A stretch of 64,000 nucleotides of DNA, taken from contig NZ_CP090376.1 in assembly GCF_022836875.1 (NCBI RefSeq), positions 2,418,001 to 2,482,000 of the forward strand, written 5' to 3'. The notes under the pieces were generated by a model that was given only the letters and a program-made list of their open reading frames with translations, did not search any database and was not told the origin of the DNA. Positions 37,530 to 44,662 of the stretch are shown here, piece by piece (within the stretch, counting starts at the first letter, position 1; every line of letters starts with the position of its first letter). Made by a program: the position numbers and the translations under genes. Source of the stretch: Flavobacterium enshiense (GTDB lineage Bacteria; Bacteroidota; Bacteroidia; Flavobacteriales; Flavobacteriaceae).

Positions 37530-37991
37530 ATGCAAAAACTGAATTTTCCCGCTTATACGTTTCGGTTCAAAAATAGTGAAAATAAACTCGCTGTGTTTGA
37601 TGAAATCCGTAAAAAATTTGTGGTTCTCACTCCAGAAGAATGGGTGCGACAAAACGTAATTCATTTTTTGCTACATCAGAAAAACTACTCGAAATCATAC
37701 ATCAACGTAGAAAAATCAATTAAAATAAACGGTTTAACCAAGCGGTATGATGTAGTTGTATTTCAGCCAGATGGAAAAATATTTTTACTGATCGAATGTA
37801 AAGCGCCGGAAGTAAACATTTCCCAGCAAACATTCGATCAGATTGCACGTTACAACATGACACTGGAAGCAAAATATTTAATGGTTACCAACGGACTAAA
37901 TCATTATTTTTGTTACATGGATTATGAAAACGAAAAATATCAATTTCTTCGTGAATTGCCAGATTTCTTAATCCAAGAACCAAATCTATAA
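37530..37991 (+). CDS. Orphan HsdR N-terminal nuclease-domain protein
   Basis: 153 residues, only the N-terminal PD-(D/E)xK domain of type I restriction HsdR subunits. Seen: RYDVVVF (Asp), LLIECKAP (ExK), and a following QTFDQIARYN (QxxxY-type). All catalytic positions are present, but there is no helicase, methylase or specificity gene nearby. Conserved in this form next to holA in flavobacteria as far as I know; a DNA-repair or replication-linked nuclease role is inference. It is followed after 7 bp by the GT2 gene. Confidence 0.85.
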   Translation: MQKLNFPAYTFRFKNSENKLAVFDEIRKKFVVLTPEEWVRQNVIHFLLHQKNYSKSYINVEKSIKINGLTKRYDVVVFQPDGKIFLLIECKAPEVNISQQTFDQIARYNMTLEAKYLMVTNGLNHYFCYMDYENEKYQFLRELPDFLIQEPNL

Positions 37992-37998
37992 TCATCTT

Positions 37999-38994
37999 TT
38001 GAAAAAAATTGCAGTAGTCATACTAAACTGGAACGGGGTTAAACTTTTAGAACAGTTTTTACCTTCAGTAATCCAATATTCTCCCGAGGCAAAAATATAT
38101 GTGGCCGATAATGCTTCAAGCGATGATTCTGTTGCGTATATAAAAAGTAATTTTCCTTCCGTAAGCATTATTGAAAACAAAGCAAATTTTGGTTTTGCCC
38201 AGGGATATAATGAAGCCTTACAGTTTGTTGAGGAAGAAATCTACGCTTTGGTCAATTCGGATATAGAAGTAACCGAAAACTGGTTACAGCCTATTATCAA
38301 CTTATTTGAAAGCGAACCGACTACGGCTATTATTCAGCCAAAGCTATTGGATTTTAAAAACAAAGCTTATTTTGAATATGCCGGTGCTGCTGGTGGTTTT
38401 ATTGATAAATATGGTTTTCCATATTGTCGCGGCCGTATCTTTGAAACGTTGGAAAAAGACAATGGCCAGTATAATGACACCGTCGAAATATTCTGGGCAT
38501 CCGGAGCCTGTTTTTTTATACGAAAAGAGATTTTTAGGGAATTGAAAGGTTTTGATCCCGACTTTTTTGCGCATCAGGAAGAAATTGATCTTTGTTGGCG
38601 GGCTTTCAACAAAGGATACAGCATTAAATATTGCGGTGCCTCTACAGTATATCATGTTGGCGGAGCTACTTTGGAAGCAGGAAGTCCGAGAAAAACATTC
38701 TTGAATTTTAGAAACTCGACCTGGATGATGATTAAAAACCTTCCGTCTGCGCAGTTGTTCCCAACGCTTTTCATTCGAATGTGTTTTGACGGAGTTGCAG
38801 GAATTCGTTTTCTTCTTCAAGGAAAACCTAAACATTTGTGGGCCGTTTTAGTTGCTCATTATTACTTTTACATGCAGATTATCAGGTTTTTACGAAAAAG
38901 AGACGCTTTTCAGTCCAAAGATTATTATAAAACGAAATCGATTGTTTACAGTTACTACTTTAAAAATGGTAAGATTTTTGATGTTAATCTTTAA
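37999..38994 (+). CDS. Glycosyltransferase family 2 protein
   Basis: 331 residues with a GT-A fold: VVILNWNGVKLLEQFL, VADNASSDDSV, NFGFAQGYNEAL, LVNSDIEVTENW (DxD-like), ASGACFFIRKEIF, HQEEIDLCWR, and a C-terminal amphipathic region with aromatic residues. The layout is that of rhamnosyltransferase-like GT2 enzymes that build surface polysaccharide; the sugar is unknown. The start is a TTG 7 bp after the upstream stop, which suggests translational coupling. Confidence 0.9.
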   Translation: MKKIAVVILNWNGVKLLEQFLPSVIQYSPEAKIYVADNASSDDSVAYIKSNFPSVSIIENKANFGFAQGYNEALQFVEEEIYALVNSDIEVTENWLQPIINLFESEPTTAIIQPKLLDFKNKAYFEYAGAAGGFIDKYGFPYCRGRIFETLEKDNGQYNDTVEIFWASGACFFIRKEIFRELKGFDPDFFAHQEEIDLCWRAFNKGYSIKYCGASTVYHVGGATLEAGSPRKTFLNFRNSTWMMIKNLPSAQLFPTLFIRMCFDGVAGIRFLLQGKPKHLWAVLVAHYYFYMQIIRFLRKRDAFQSKDYYKTKSIVYSYYFKNGKIFDVNL

Positions 38995-39039
38995 CATTAG
39001 TTTATCATTTTAATCTTTTAAACATTTTTGTAAGTTAAG

Positions 39040-39047
39040 TAACTTTG
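39040..39047 (+). promoter_or_regulatory. Candidate -7 element (TAACTTTG) of the OmpA lipoprotein gene
   Basis: TAnnTTTG match 27 bp before ATG 39075. Because an alternative upstream start at 39045 would lie within this element, it favours 39075. Confidence 0.5.
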
Positions 39048-39074
39048 TTAATACCTTTAAAAAAATCATTAATC

Positions 39075-39908
39075 ATGAAGAAACTATTTATTTTACTTTC
39101 TGTTATTGGTCTATCGCTGACATCTTGCGGAACCAAGAAGAAAATAGCAGAGCTGGAAGCCAAAAACAAAGAAATTCAGGATTTACTGAATACTTGTACC
39201 GTTAAACTGAACACTTGCCTTACCGAGAAGGAAGCGTTAAACAATCAGAACGAATATTTAAAGAAAAACAACACCGATCTGATCAACAGTTCTAAAGAAA
39301 TGACTGTTTTGACTACGAAAGGTGCTCAAAATCTTGAAAAATCACTGGAAAGTTTAAAGGAAAAAGACTTGAAAATTTCACGTCTTCAGGATGCTTTAAC
39401 CAAAAAAGACAGTGTTACATTGGCTTTGGTTACAAGTTTAAAACGCGAAGTGGGTATTGACGATCCGGATATTAATATCAATGTTGAAAAAGGAGTGGTA
39501 ATGATTTCCATTGCTGATAATCTTTTATTCAAATCAGGAAGTTATGAAGTAAGTGACAGAGCCAAAGGTGTTTTAGGTAAAGTTGCAAAAGTAATCAACA
39601 GCAAACCAGATTTTGAATGTATGGTTGAAGGTCACACTGACAACGTGCCTATTAAAAACGCCGTATTGTTGGACAACTGGGATTTATCGGTTAAAAGAGC
39701 TACATCGATCGTCAGAGTTTTACAAAAAGACTTAGGCGTAAATCCGAAGCAGCTAATCCCTGCCGGAAGAAGTTCTTACATTCCGCTTGTTGAAAACGAC
39801 ACACCGGCTAACCGTGCTAAAAACAGAAGAACAAGAATCATCATCATGCCTAAAATAGACCAGTTCTATGATATGCTTGAGAAAGAAATGAAGACTTTGA
39901 GCAAATAA
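39075..39908 (+). CDS. OmpA family lipoprotein with coiled coil
   Basis: 277 residues. Lipobox LTSC (Cys 18), a heptad-rich coiled coil (about 20-130, KIAELEAKNKEIQDLL and so on), then an OmpA/MotB peptidoglycan-binding domain (about 150-265: LLFKSGSYEVS, VEGHTDNVP, WDLSVKRA, NRRTRI). It would span from the outer membrane to the cell wall. It is not part of the adhesin cassettes and is quite different from the OmpA proteins there. A terminator follows. Confidence 0.9.
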   Translation: MKKLFILLSVIGLSLTSCGTKKKIAELEAKNKEIQDLLNTCTVKLNTCLTEKEALNNQNEYLKKNNTDLINSSKEMTVLTTKGAQNLEKSLESLKEKDLKISRLQDALTKKDSVTLALVTSLKREVGIDDPDININVEKGVVMISIADNLLFKSGSYEVSDRAKGVLGKVAKVINSKPDFECMVEGHTDNVPIKNAVLLDNWDLSVKRATSIVRVLQKDLGVNPKQLIPAGRSSYIPLVENDTPANRAKNRRTRIIIMPKIDQFYDMLEKEMKTLSK

Positions 39909-39960
39909 ATATAATCCCGTCGGTAAGATTTAATGATCTTCTGATTAGAATTTAAATTAA

Positions 39961-39990
39961 AAAAAAGAGTTTCAATTGAAACTCTTTTTT
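39961..39990 (+). terminator. Palindromic terminator after the OmpA lipoprotein gene
   Basis: Perfect 30-bp palindrome AAAAAAGAGTTTCAA / TTGAAACTCTTTTTT. Confidence 0.9.
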
Positions 39991-40055
39991 TTATTTAGTT
40001 GTATCGATGATACAGCTTTTCAAATGATATCCTATTCAATTGAAACCAGAATCGA

Positions 40056-41096
40056 CTATTTGACTGCTATTGCTGCACTGGTAGGCCCCGCTAAAGGCAT
40101 CATCGATGTCGATTTAAAACCGACTTGAGTTGCCCATTTATTAAAATCAGCGAGTGTATAATCAAACCCGGTTCCTGTTTCTATCAGCATGTTAAGGCTC
40201 ATCATCAAACCGAAAGCATTTTTATTTCTGTTTTCATCAATTACGTTTTCAACAGCTACAAATACACCGCCTTCAGGTAGAGCATCATACGCTTTTTTCA
40301 TGAGCATCAATTTGGTTTCCTCATCCCAGTCGTGCAGAATATTTCCCATCGTTACAATATCCGCTTTCGGAAATTCGTCTTTAAAGAAATCCCCTTGAGC
40401 AGTTTTAACACGGTCCTGAAGCTGGAATTTCTGAATGGTTTGGTCAGCAATCGGTGTAACAGCAGGTAAATCCCAGGTAATACAGTTCATGTTCGGCTGG
40501 TGTTTGGCCACCATCAACGACAATATTCCTGCCGAACCTCCAACATCCACAAGTGTTTTTGATTTTGAAAAATCCAGTTTCTGAGCCAAAGCCATAAAGG
40601 CTCCCATCTGAACACCACTCATAGCGTGAATAAACTCTTCCAACCTTGCCGGATCGGCGTACAGTTTATCGAAAAGATTTTCTCCCTGAATCGCTTCATT
40701 TTGAGGATTACCTGTCAGCAATCCTTCTTCAAGATTTCCCCAAAAACCATACAGTCTATTATTTAACATTTCAAGCAATCCTCCTATATAAGAGGGTTTG
40801 TTTCTGTCCAGAAAAAAGTCGGTATCAATACTATTGCTGTATTTCGCAGTTTCCAGTATACCTTCACGGTTTAAGAAACCAAAAGCAGTAAGTGCATCTA
40901 AAAAATCGCACACATTCCTGTCGGAGCACTTAAAGCCTAAAAGCGATTTGATTTCGCTGGCCGACATACTTTTTCGTTCGGCAAGAGTTGTGAAGATTTG
41001 AAATTTTACTGCGCTCAAAAGAATTTTTGAAGCCCAAAAGCCTGAGGCAATCTGAAGGATACCTTCAGGGCTAGGATGGTTTTGTGTGTTGTTCAT
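40056..41096 (-). CDS. O-methyltransferase (plant COMT/ASMT-like, SAM-dependent)
   Basis: 346 residues. An N-terminal winged-helix dimerisation domain (about 15-100, ASEIKSLLGFKCSDRNVCDFLDAL) and a C-terminal SAM domain with LVDVGGSAGILSL (motif I), ITWDLPAV, GDFFKDEFPKADIVTMGNILHDW (catalytic His) and GGVFVAVENVID. This is the hydroxyneurosporene/acetylserotonin O-methyltransferase superfamily; substrate unknown. Monocistronic with a 140-bp upstream gap. Confidence 0.9.
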   Translation of the reverse strand: MNNTQNHPSPEGILQIASGFWASKILLSAVKFQIFTTLAERKSMSASEIKSLLGFKCSDRNVCDFLDALTAFGFLNREGILETAKYSNSIDTDFFLDRNKPSYIGGLLEMLNNRLYGFWGNLEEGLLTGNPQNEAIQGENLFDKLYADPARLEEFIHAMSGVQMGAFMALAQKLDFSKSKTLVDVGGSAGILSLMVAKHQPNMNCITWDLPAVTPIADQTIQKFQLQDRVKTAQGDFFKDEFPKADIVTMGNILHDWDEETKLMLMKKAYDALPEGGVFVAVENVIDENRNKNAFGLMMSLNMLIETGTGFDYTLADFNKWATQVGFKSTSMMPLAGPTSAAIAVK

Positions 41097-41240
41097 ATAA
41101 TTTTAAATATTTGTTATTAAGTATTCTTAACGGTTTTTCAGTTTATCCGATTTACTTATTATCTGATATTCAGCATAAAATTCAATTATATTACATAAAC
41201 TTGCATTGCTATTTTGAATCTTTGTGCAATTCGGTATTCA

Positions 41241-42692
41241 CTATTTTACTTCCTCAATATCTCCCAACTTCCATGATTTATCATACAACTCTTTTTTAGG
41301 GCCATAAAAACGTGCGAGTACTTCGAATTGTCCTTTAGGGTCTGTTGGAATCCAGTTTGACTCACCTTCAGGCGGAGGCGTCGGTCCGAAGTAAATATCC
41401 ACGGAGCCATCGCTGTTTTTCATAATACCGGGAGTTTGTGAAGATCGACCCTGCCATTTTACATTGCGGATAAAGGTGTGTGTGTCACGGTTGTATACCG
41501 TCATCGACCAATATTGGTTAACAGGTGCGTTTGCTGGCACATTCAATTTATACTGCTTACTGCCATCTAACGGTTTTTCATCTTTATCTTTTAATGTCAT
41601 CAAATAATATTGCGACTCACCTATGTGTTTTGCGCTGAAAAAAGCCATTGTATAAATCACTGCACGATTATCTACAGGGTATGAATCAGGCACTTTGAAA
41701 TCGTTTATGATGCTTTGATGTGTTTCTTCCGAGGCCGGGAAAAACCAATGAGCATCTATATAATATCTTGGCATCGATTCATAGTTAACATCAAGCCATG
41801 CTTTTGCAGCTTTGATTGCATGGTTTAAGATTTCCTCTGTACGTGGTTTAGGATTAAAAGGTTTCCCTCTTTCAATACCAATTGTTTTTAAAAGATCAAT
41901 CATTGCCTTATCTCGTTCAAGCCAAGGCTCTGCTTGAACCATAATATCGAGCGATTTAAAAAACCTGATATCATATGGGATGGAAGAATCATACACTACA
42001 TTGCTTGCATCCAAAAAAATAGTCTGTGGTGATTGGTTTGCCTTTGATAAAGGGTAAAGTTTGATTCGTCTTGAATATTCGATGGCTGCTGCAACATCAG
42101 CTGGACTTCCGCTTTTAAGAACCGAACGAATCAGAGCATAACCCTGGTAGGTATTAGAAGCAAGCGGGATATAACCTTTCGGAACCTTATTTACGTCATA
42201 ATCTGGTGGGAGAAACAGATATTTTCCTCCTTTGCCTTTATCAACTCCACCAGGTCCAATATCTTCAATAGCCGCTTGCCAGTAGTTCATTACACTTCCG
42301 TTCAACACCCCCTTATCAGCAGGAGGAATTTCCAAAACAATAGGACCAACATCTTTTGTATTGAAAAAAGGCATGAGATAGATGACATCGGGATTGGGGG
42401 TAAGTGTCTGATTTTTCCAATCCAAAAGTTTTGGCCAAATAACAATCTGATTAAAGTTGCCTTTAAGTTTAGTGGCCATCTCCTGATACATGAGTTGATA
42501 ATTTACCACAGGCATGCTCCATACCGCCGCTGTCAAGGCACGGCTGTAAATCATTTCCTCCTGAATATTAGCAAGTCGAAAGGCCTCTGTTGCTGATTCT
42601 ACAGATGCATCAGTATTTGTTTGTTCCTGTTGCTTCTTATTACAACTTATCAAAAGCAAAACAAGAAAAAATGATTGAAGGATATTTTTCAT
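41241..42692 (-). CDS. DUF1254/DUF1214 domain lipoprotein
   Basis: 483 residues. Lipobox LISC (Cys about 18), then a DUF1254 domain (about 40-190, with NPDVIYLMPFFNTKDVGPIVLEIPP) and a C-terminal DUF1214 domain (about 355-470, with NQYWSMTVYNRDTHTFI and GGYFGP-like ends such as DIYFGPTPPPEGESNW). The family is common, secreted, and has no agreed function. It stands alone next to the unusual island at 42815-43025. Confidence 0.9.
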   Translation of the reverse strand: MKNILQSFFLVLLLISCNKKQQEQTNTDASVESATEAFRLANIQEEMIYSRALTAAVWSMPVVNYQLMYQEMATKLKGNFNQIVIWPKLLDWKNQTLTPNPDVIYLMPFFNTKDVGPIVLEIPPADKGVLNGSVMNYWQAAIEDIGPGGVDKGKGGKYLFLPPDYDVNKVPKGYIPLASNTYQGYALIRSVLKSGSPADVAAAIEYSRRIKLYPLSKANQSPQTIFLDASNVVYDSSIPYDIRFFKSLDIMVQAEPWLERDKAMIDLLKTIGIERGKPFNPKPRTEEILNHAIKAAKAWLDVNYESMPRYYIDAHWFFPASEETHQSIINDFKVPDSYPVDNRAVIYTMAFFSAKHIGESQYYLMTLKDKDEKPLDGSKQYKLNVPANAPVNQYWSMTVYNRDTHTFIRNVKWQGRSSQTPGIMKNSDGSVDIYFGPTPPPEGESNWIPTDPKGQFEVLARFYGPKKELYDKSWKLGDIEEVK

Positions 42693-42814
42693 AACAGTAT
42701 ATTATGTATTGGTTTATTCTTAAAAAACACTCAAGACTAACAACTAACTTCTCACTTCCCCTCAGTTACAAAAGGTTACTACATTTACTCCATCAACCTA
42801 TTTCACTTTCATTA

Positions 42815-43025
42815 CGGCAGGCGGGTTCCGATCATACCTGGTCCGTACACTACGTCCTGGTTGAGACAGGCAACGACTCTTTGTTCCGACTTCATGTAAT
42901 CGGTGAGCATACACTTACGATTAACGTGAGCTCCTGGCAAAACATCACTAATACAAATAGGCTTTTTTAACCGGCCGAACATTACCACCCTGCTATGGAC
43001 ATTGCTCATTGGCCAGCCACACAAG
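42815..43025. other. Higher-GC non-coding island of unknown origin
   Basis: Within the roughly 600-bp gap 42693-43288 this stretch is close to 50% G+C by eye, against roughly a third in its flanks. Short open frames exist on both strands (42704-42970 plus, 42812-43024 minus), but neither has a recognisable protein, ribosome site or start context. The minus strand begins GTGTGGCTGGCC, reminiscent of the 5' end of group II introns (GTGyG), but no intron-encoded reverse transcriptase or domain V was found. It may be a structural RNA, a remnant or foreign DNA. Confidence 0.4.
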
Positions 43026-43212
43026 TAAATTACTATCTACCGATCAATAAATATCGATTTCAGTAATTAAAACCCTATCTTTTACAGTATTGATTCTCAT
43101 ACCATCACCATAACAAAACACTATTTTATCCACTCTTTTTCAATACCTTAGTGTAATATCATACAAATTTTTGTAATACTTTTTGTAGCCTATAAATTAA
43201 TCGTTGTAACAA

Positions 43213-43244
43213 ATAAAAAAACCGACAAGTACTAATTGTCGGTT
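43213..43244 (-). terminator. Terminator of the small membrane-protein gene
   Basis: Stem AACCGACAA / TTGTCGGTT; read on the minus strand it is followed by T7. Confidence 0.85.
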
Positions 43245-43288
43245 ATTGAGTTATGAATTTAATTTCAAATCTGAATTCTGCTTTCCTG

Positions 43289-43579
43289 CTACAATCCTGC
43301 TAACGGTGTTCCGAAGATACCTATAGCCAGTTCAATCCAAATAAGTGCAAGTACCACAAGGAGCGCTGCACAGAGGGTAACTTTATGTTCAGTTTTACTT
43401 ACTTTCCTTATTACAAGTTCACACATCAGACCAGTACTCAGCAATAAGACTCCTGCAACAATAAAATCAAATAAACTCCAATTTACTTCATCAGTAAACT
43501 GCATTGCTATAAACGGAATAAACAATAAAATTGCTACCACTAGCACAATTTCTAAAAGCCTTTTGTTTTGTATAATCAT
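43289..43579 (-). CDS. Small membrane protein with three TM helices
   Basis: 96 residues from ATG 43579 (MIIQNKRLLEIV). Three hydrophobic helices: LLEIVLVVAILLFIPFIAM, FIVAGVLLLSTGLM and LCAALLVVLALIWIEL, with a short charged link (RKVSKTEHK). No catalytic motif. An upstream GTG frame (43672) is open, but it overlaps the promoter-like TAAATTTG and has a poor N-terminus. Family not recognised; it resembles small inner-membrane proteins common in flavobacteria. Confidence 0.75.
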   Translation of the reverse strand: MIIQNKRLLEIVLVVAILLFIPFIAMQFTDEVNWSLFDFIVAGVLLLSTGLMCELVIRKVSKTEHKVTLCAALLVVLALIWIELAIGIFGTPLAGL

Positions 43580-43671
43580 AAATTTTGTTTTGATAATAAT
43601 TTTTCCATGAAAACAGAGCAAAAATGACCTTGTTTCAAATTGCAAATCATTCATTTCTAAGTTTCTCACCA

Positions 43672-43700
43672 CAAATTTAATAAACTTTGAAATACAAAGT
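43672..43700 (-). promoter_or_regulatory. Promoter with palindromic operator upstream of the small membrane-protein gene
   Basis: A TAAATTTG element (43672-43679, minus strand) lies next to the inverted repeat actttgaaatacaaagt (43684-43700, arms ACTTTG/CAAAGT around five bases). The location over the promoter suggests a regulator site. Identity of the regulator unknown. The rest of 43580-43940 is AT-rich and empty of genes. Confidence 0.45.
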
Positions 43701-43882
43701 ACTTTTTAATTTAAAAAAATTTTATTTTATTTAGGTTATGTATTATTTTACCAGAAAGAATTATATTGATAAGAAAATATAACCTTTTGTATTGGGTGAA
43801 CTCCTCGAGGATTTGATGTCTTTTTAATACATGTAAAAGTCGGTTTTGCAGTCAATTGGTTTTCAGTAGCTATCAACATAAA

Positions 43883-43915
43883 AAAAAACGTCTTGAAATT
43901 CTCAAGGCGTTTTTT
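43883..43915 (-). terminator. Terminator of the Sua5/YrdC gene
   Basis: Imperfect stem AACGcCTTGAGaa / …CAAGaCGTT flanked by A8 and T6, so the minus transcript ends in a T-run. Confidence 0.8.
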
Positions 43916-43940
43916 CGTATTAATCACTTTTCACTAATTC

Positions 43941-44561
43941 TTATAAGACATCAAGGCTTCCTTTCCCTTCACGGACAACAACAGGTTCTCCATTTGACAA
44001 ATCAATAATTGTTGATGCTTCGTTATCTCCGTACCCGCCGTCAATGACCAAATCGACAAGATTTTGCCATTTTTCGAAGATAAGTTCAGGATCAGTAGTA
44101 TACTCAATAACCTCATCGTCATCATGGATTGATGTTGAAACAATTGGATTTCCAAGCTTACGCACAATTTCCAGTGCAATTTCATGATCCGGCACACGAA
44201 TTCCTACCGTGGTTTTCTTTTTGAATTCTTTCGGAAGATTATTATTTCCTGGAAGAATAAAGGTATAAGGACCTGGCAATGCTCTTTTCAGGATTTTAAA
44301 AGTCGACGTATCAATCTGCTTCACATAATCAGATATATTGCTTAAATCGTGACAAACAAACGAGAAATTAGCTTTTTCTAGTTTCACGCCTTTAATTTTA
44401 GCAATACGTTCCAAAGCTTTAGTATTGGTGATGTCACATCCCAAACCATAAACTGTGTCAGTCGGATAGATAATCAATCCACCTTCTTTAAGTACTTTAA
44501 TCACCTTGGCGATTTCTTTTTCGCTTGGGTTTTCCGGGTAAATTTTAATGAATTGTGCCAT
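43941..44561 (-). CDS. L-threonylcarbamoyladenylate synthase, Sua5/YciO/YrdC family
   Basis: 206 residues. It makes threonylcarbamoyl-AMP for the t6A modification at position 37 of ANN-decoding tRNAs, if it is a true TsaC/YrdC. Seen: LKEGGLIIYPTDTVYGLGCD, KRALPGPYTFIL, VGIRVPDHEIAL, and NPIVSTSIH. Length is that of the single-domain YciO/YrdC type without the Sua5 C-terminal domain; YciO paralogues are hard to separate from YrdC without alignment. Upstream, 44565-44660 is filled with ataagcttta-type short repeats. Confidence 0.88.
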   Translation of the reverse strand: MAQFIKIYPENPSEKEIAKVIKVLKEGGLIIYPTDTVYGLGCDITNTKALERIAKIKGVKLEKANFSFVCHDLSNISDYVKQIDTSTFKILKRALPGPYTFILPGNNNLPKEFKKKTTVGIRVPDHEIALEIVRKLGNPIVSTSIHDDDEVIEYTTDPELIFEKWQNLVDLVIDGGYGDNEASTIIDLSNGEPVVVREGKGSLDVL

Positions 44562-44662
44562 AATTTTTATGCTATAAGCTATAAGCTTTATGCCGTAAGC
44601 CTGAATTAGTAAAACAATTTCTATTTCGTGAAAGCTTAAGGCTTATTGCCAAAAGCTTAAAG

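Noticed and set aside
37410..37664. Minus-strand frame between holA and the HsdR-N gene
   Set aside because: It overlaps both real starts in other frames and has no features of its own.
42812..43024. A 70-codon minus-strand gene in the higher-GC island
   Set aside because: No recognisable domain, no ribosome-site context and a competing open frame on the other strand; kept only as an unexplained island.
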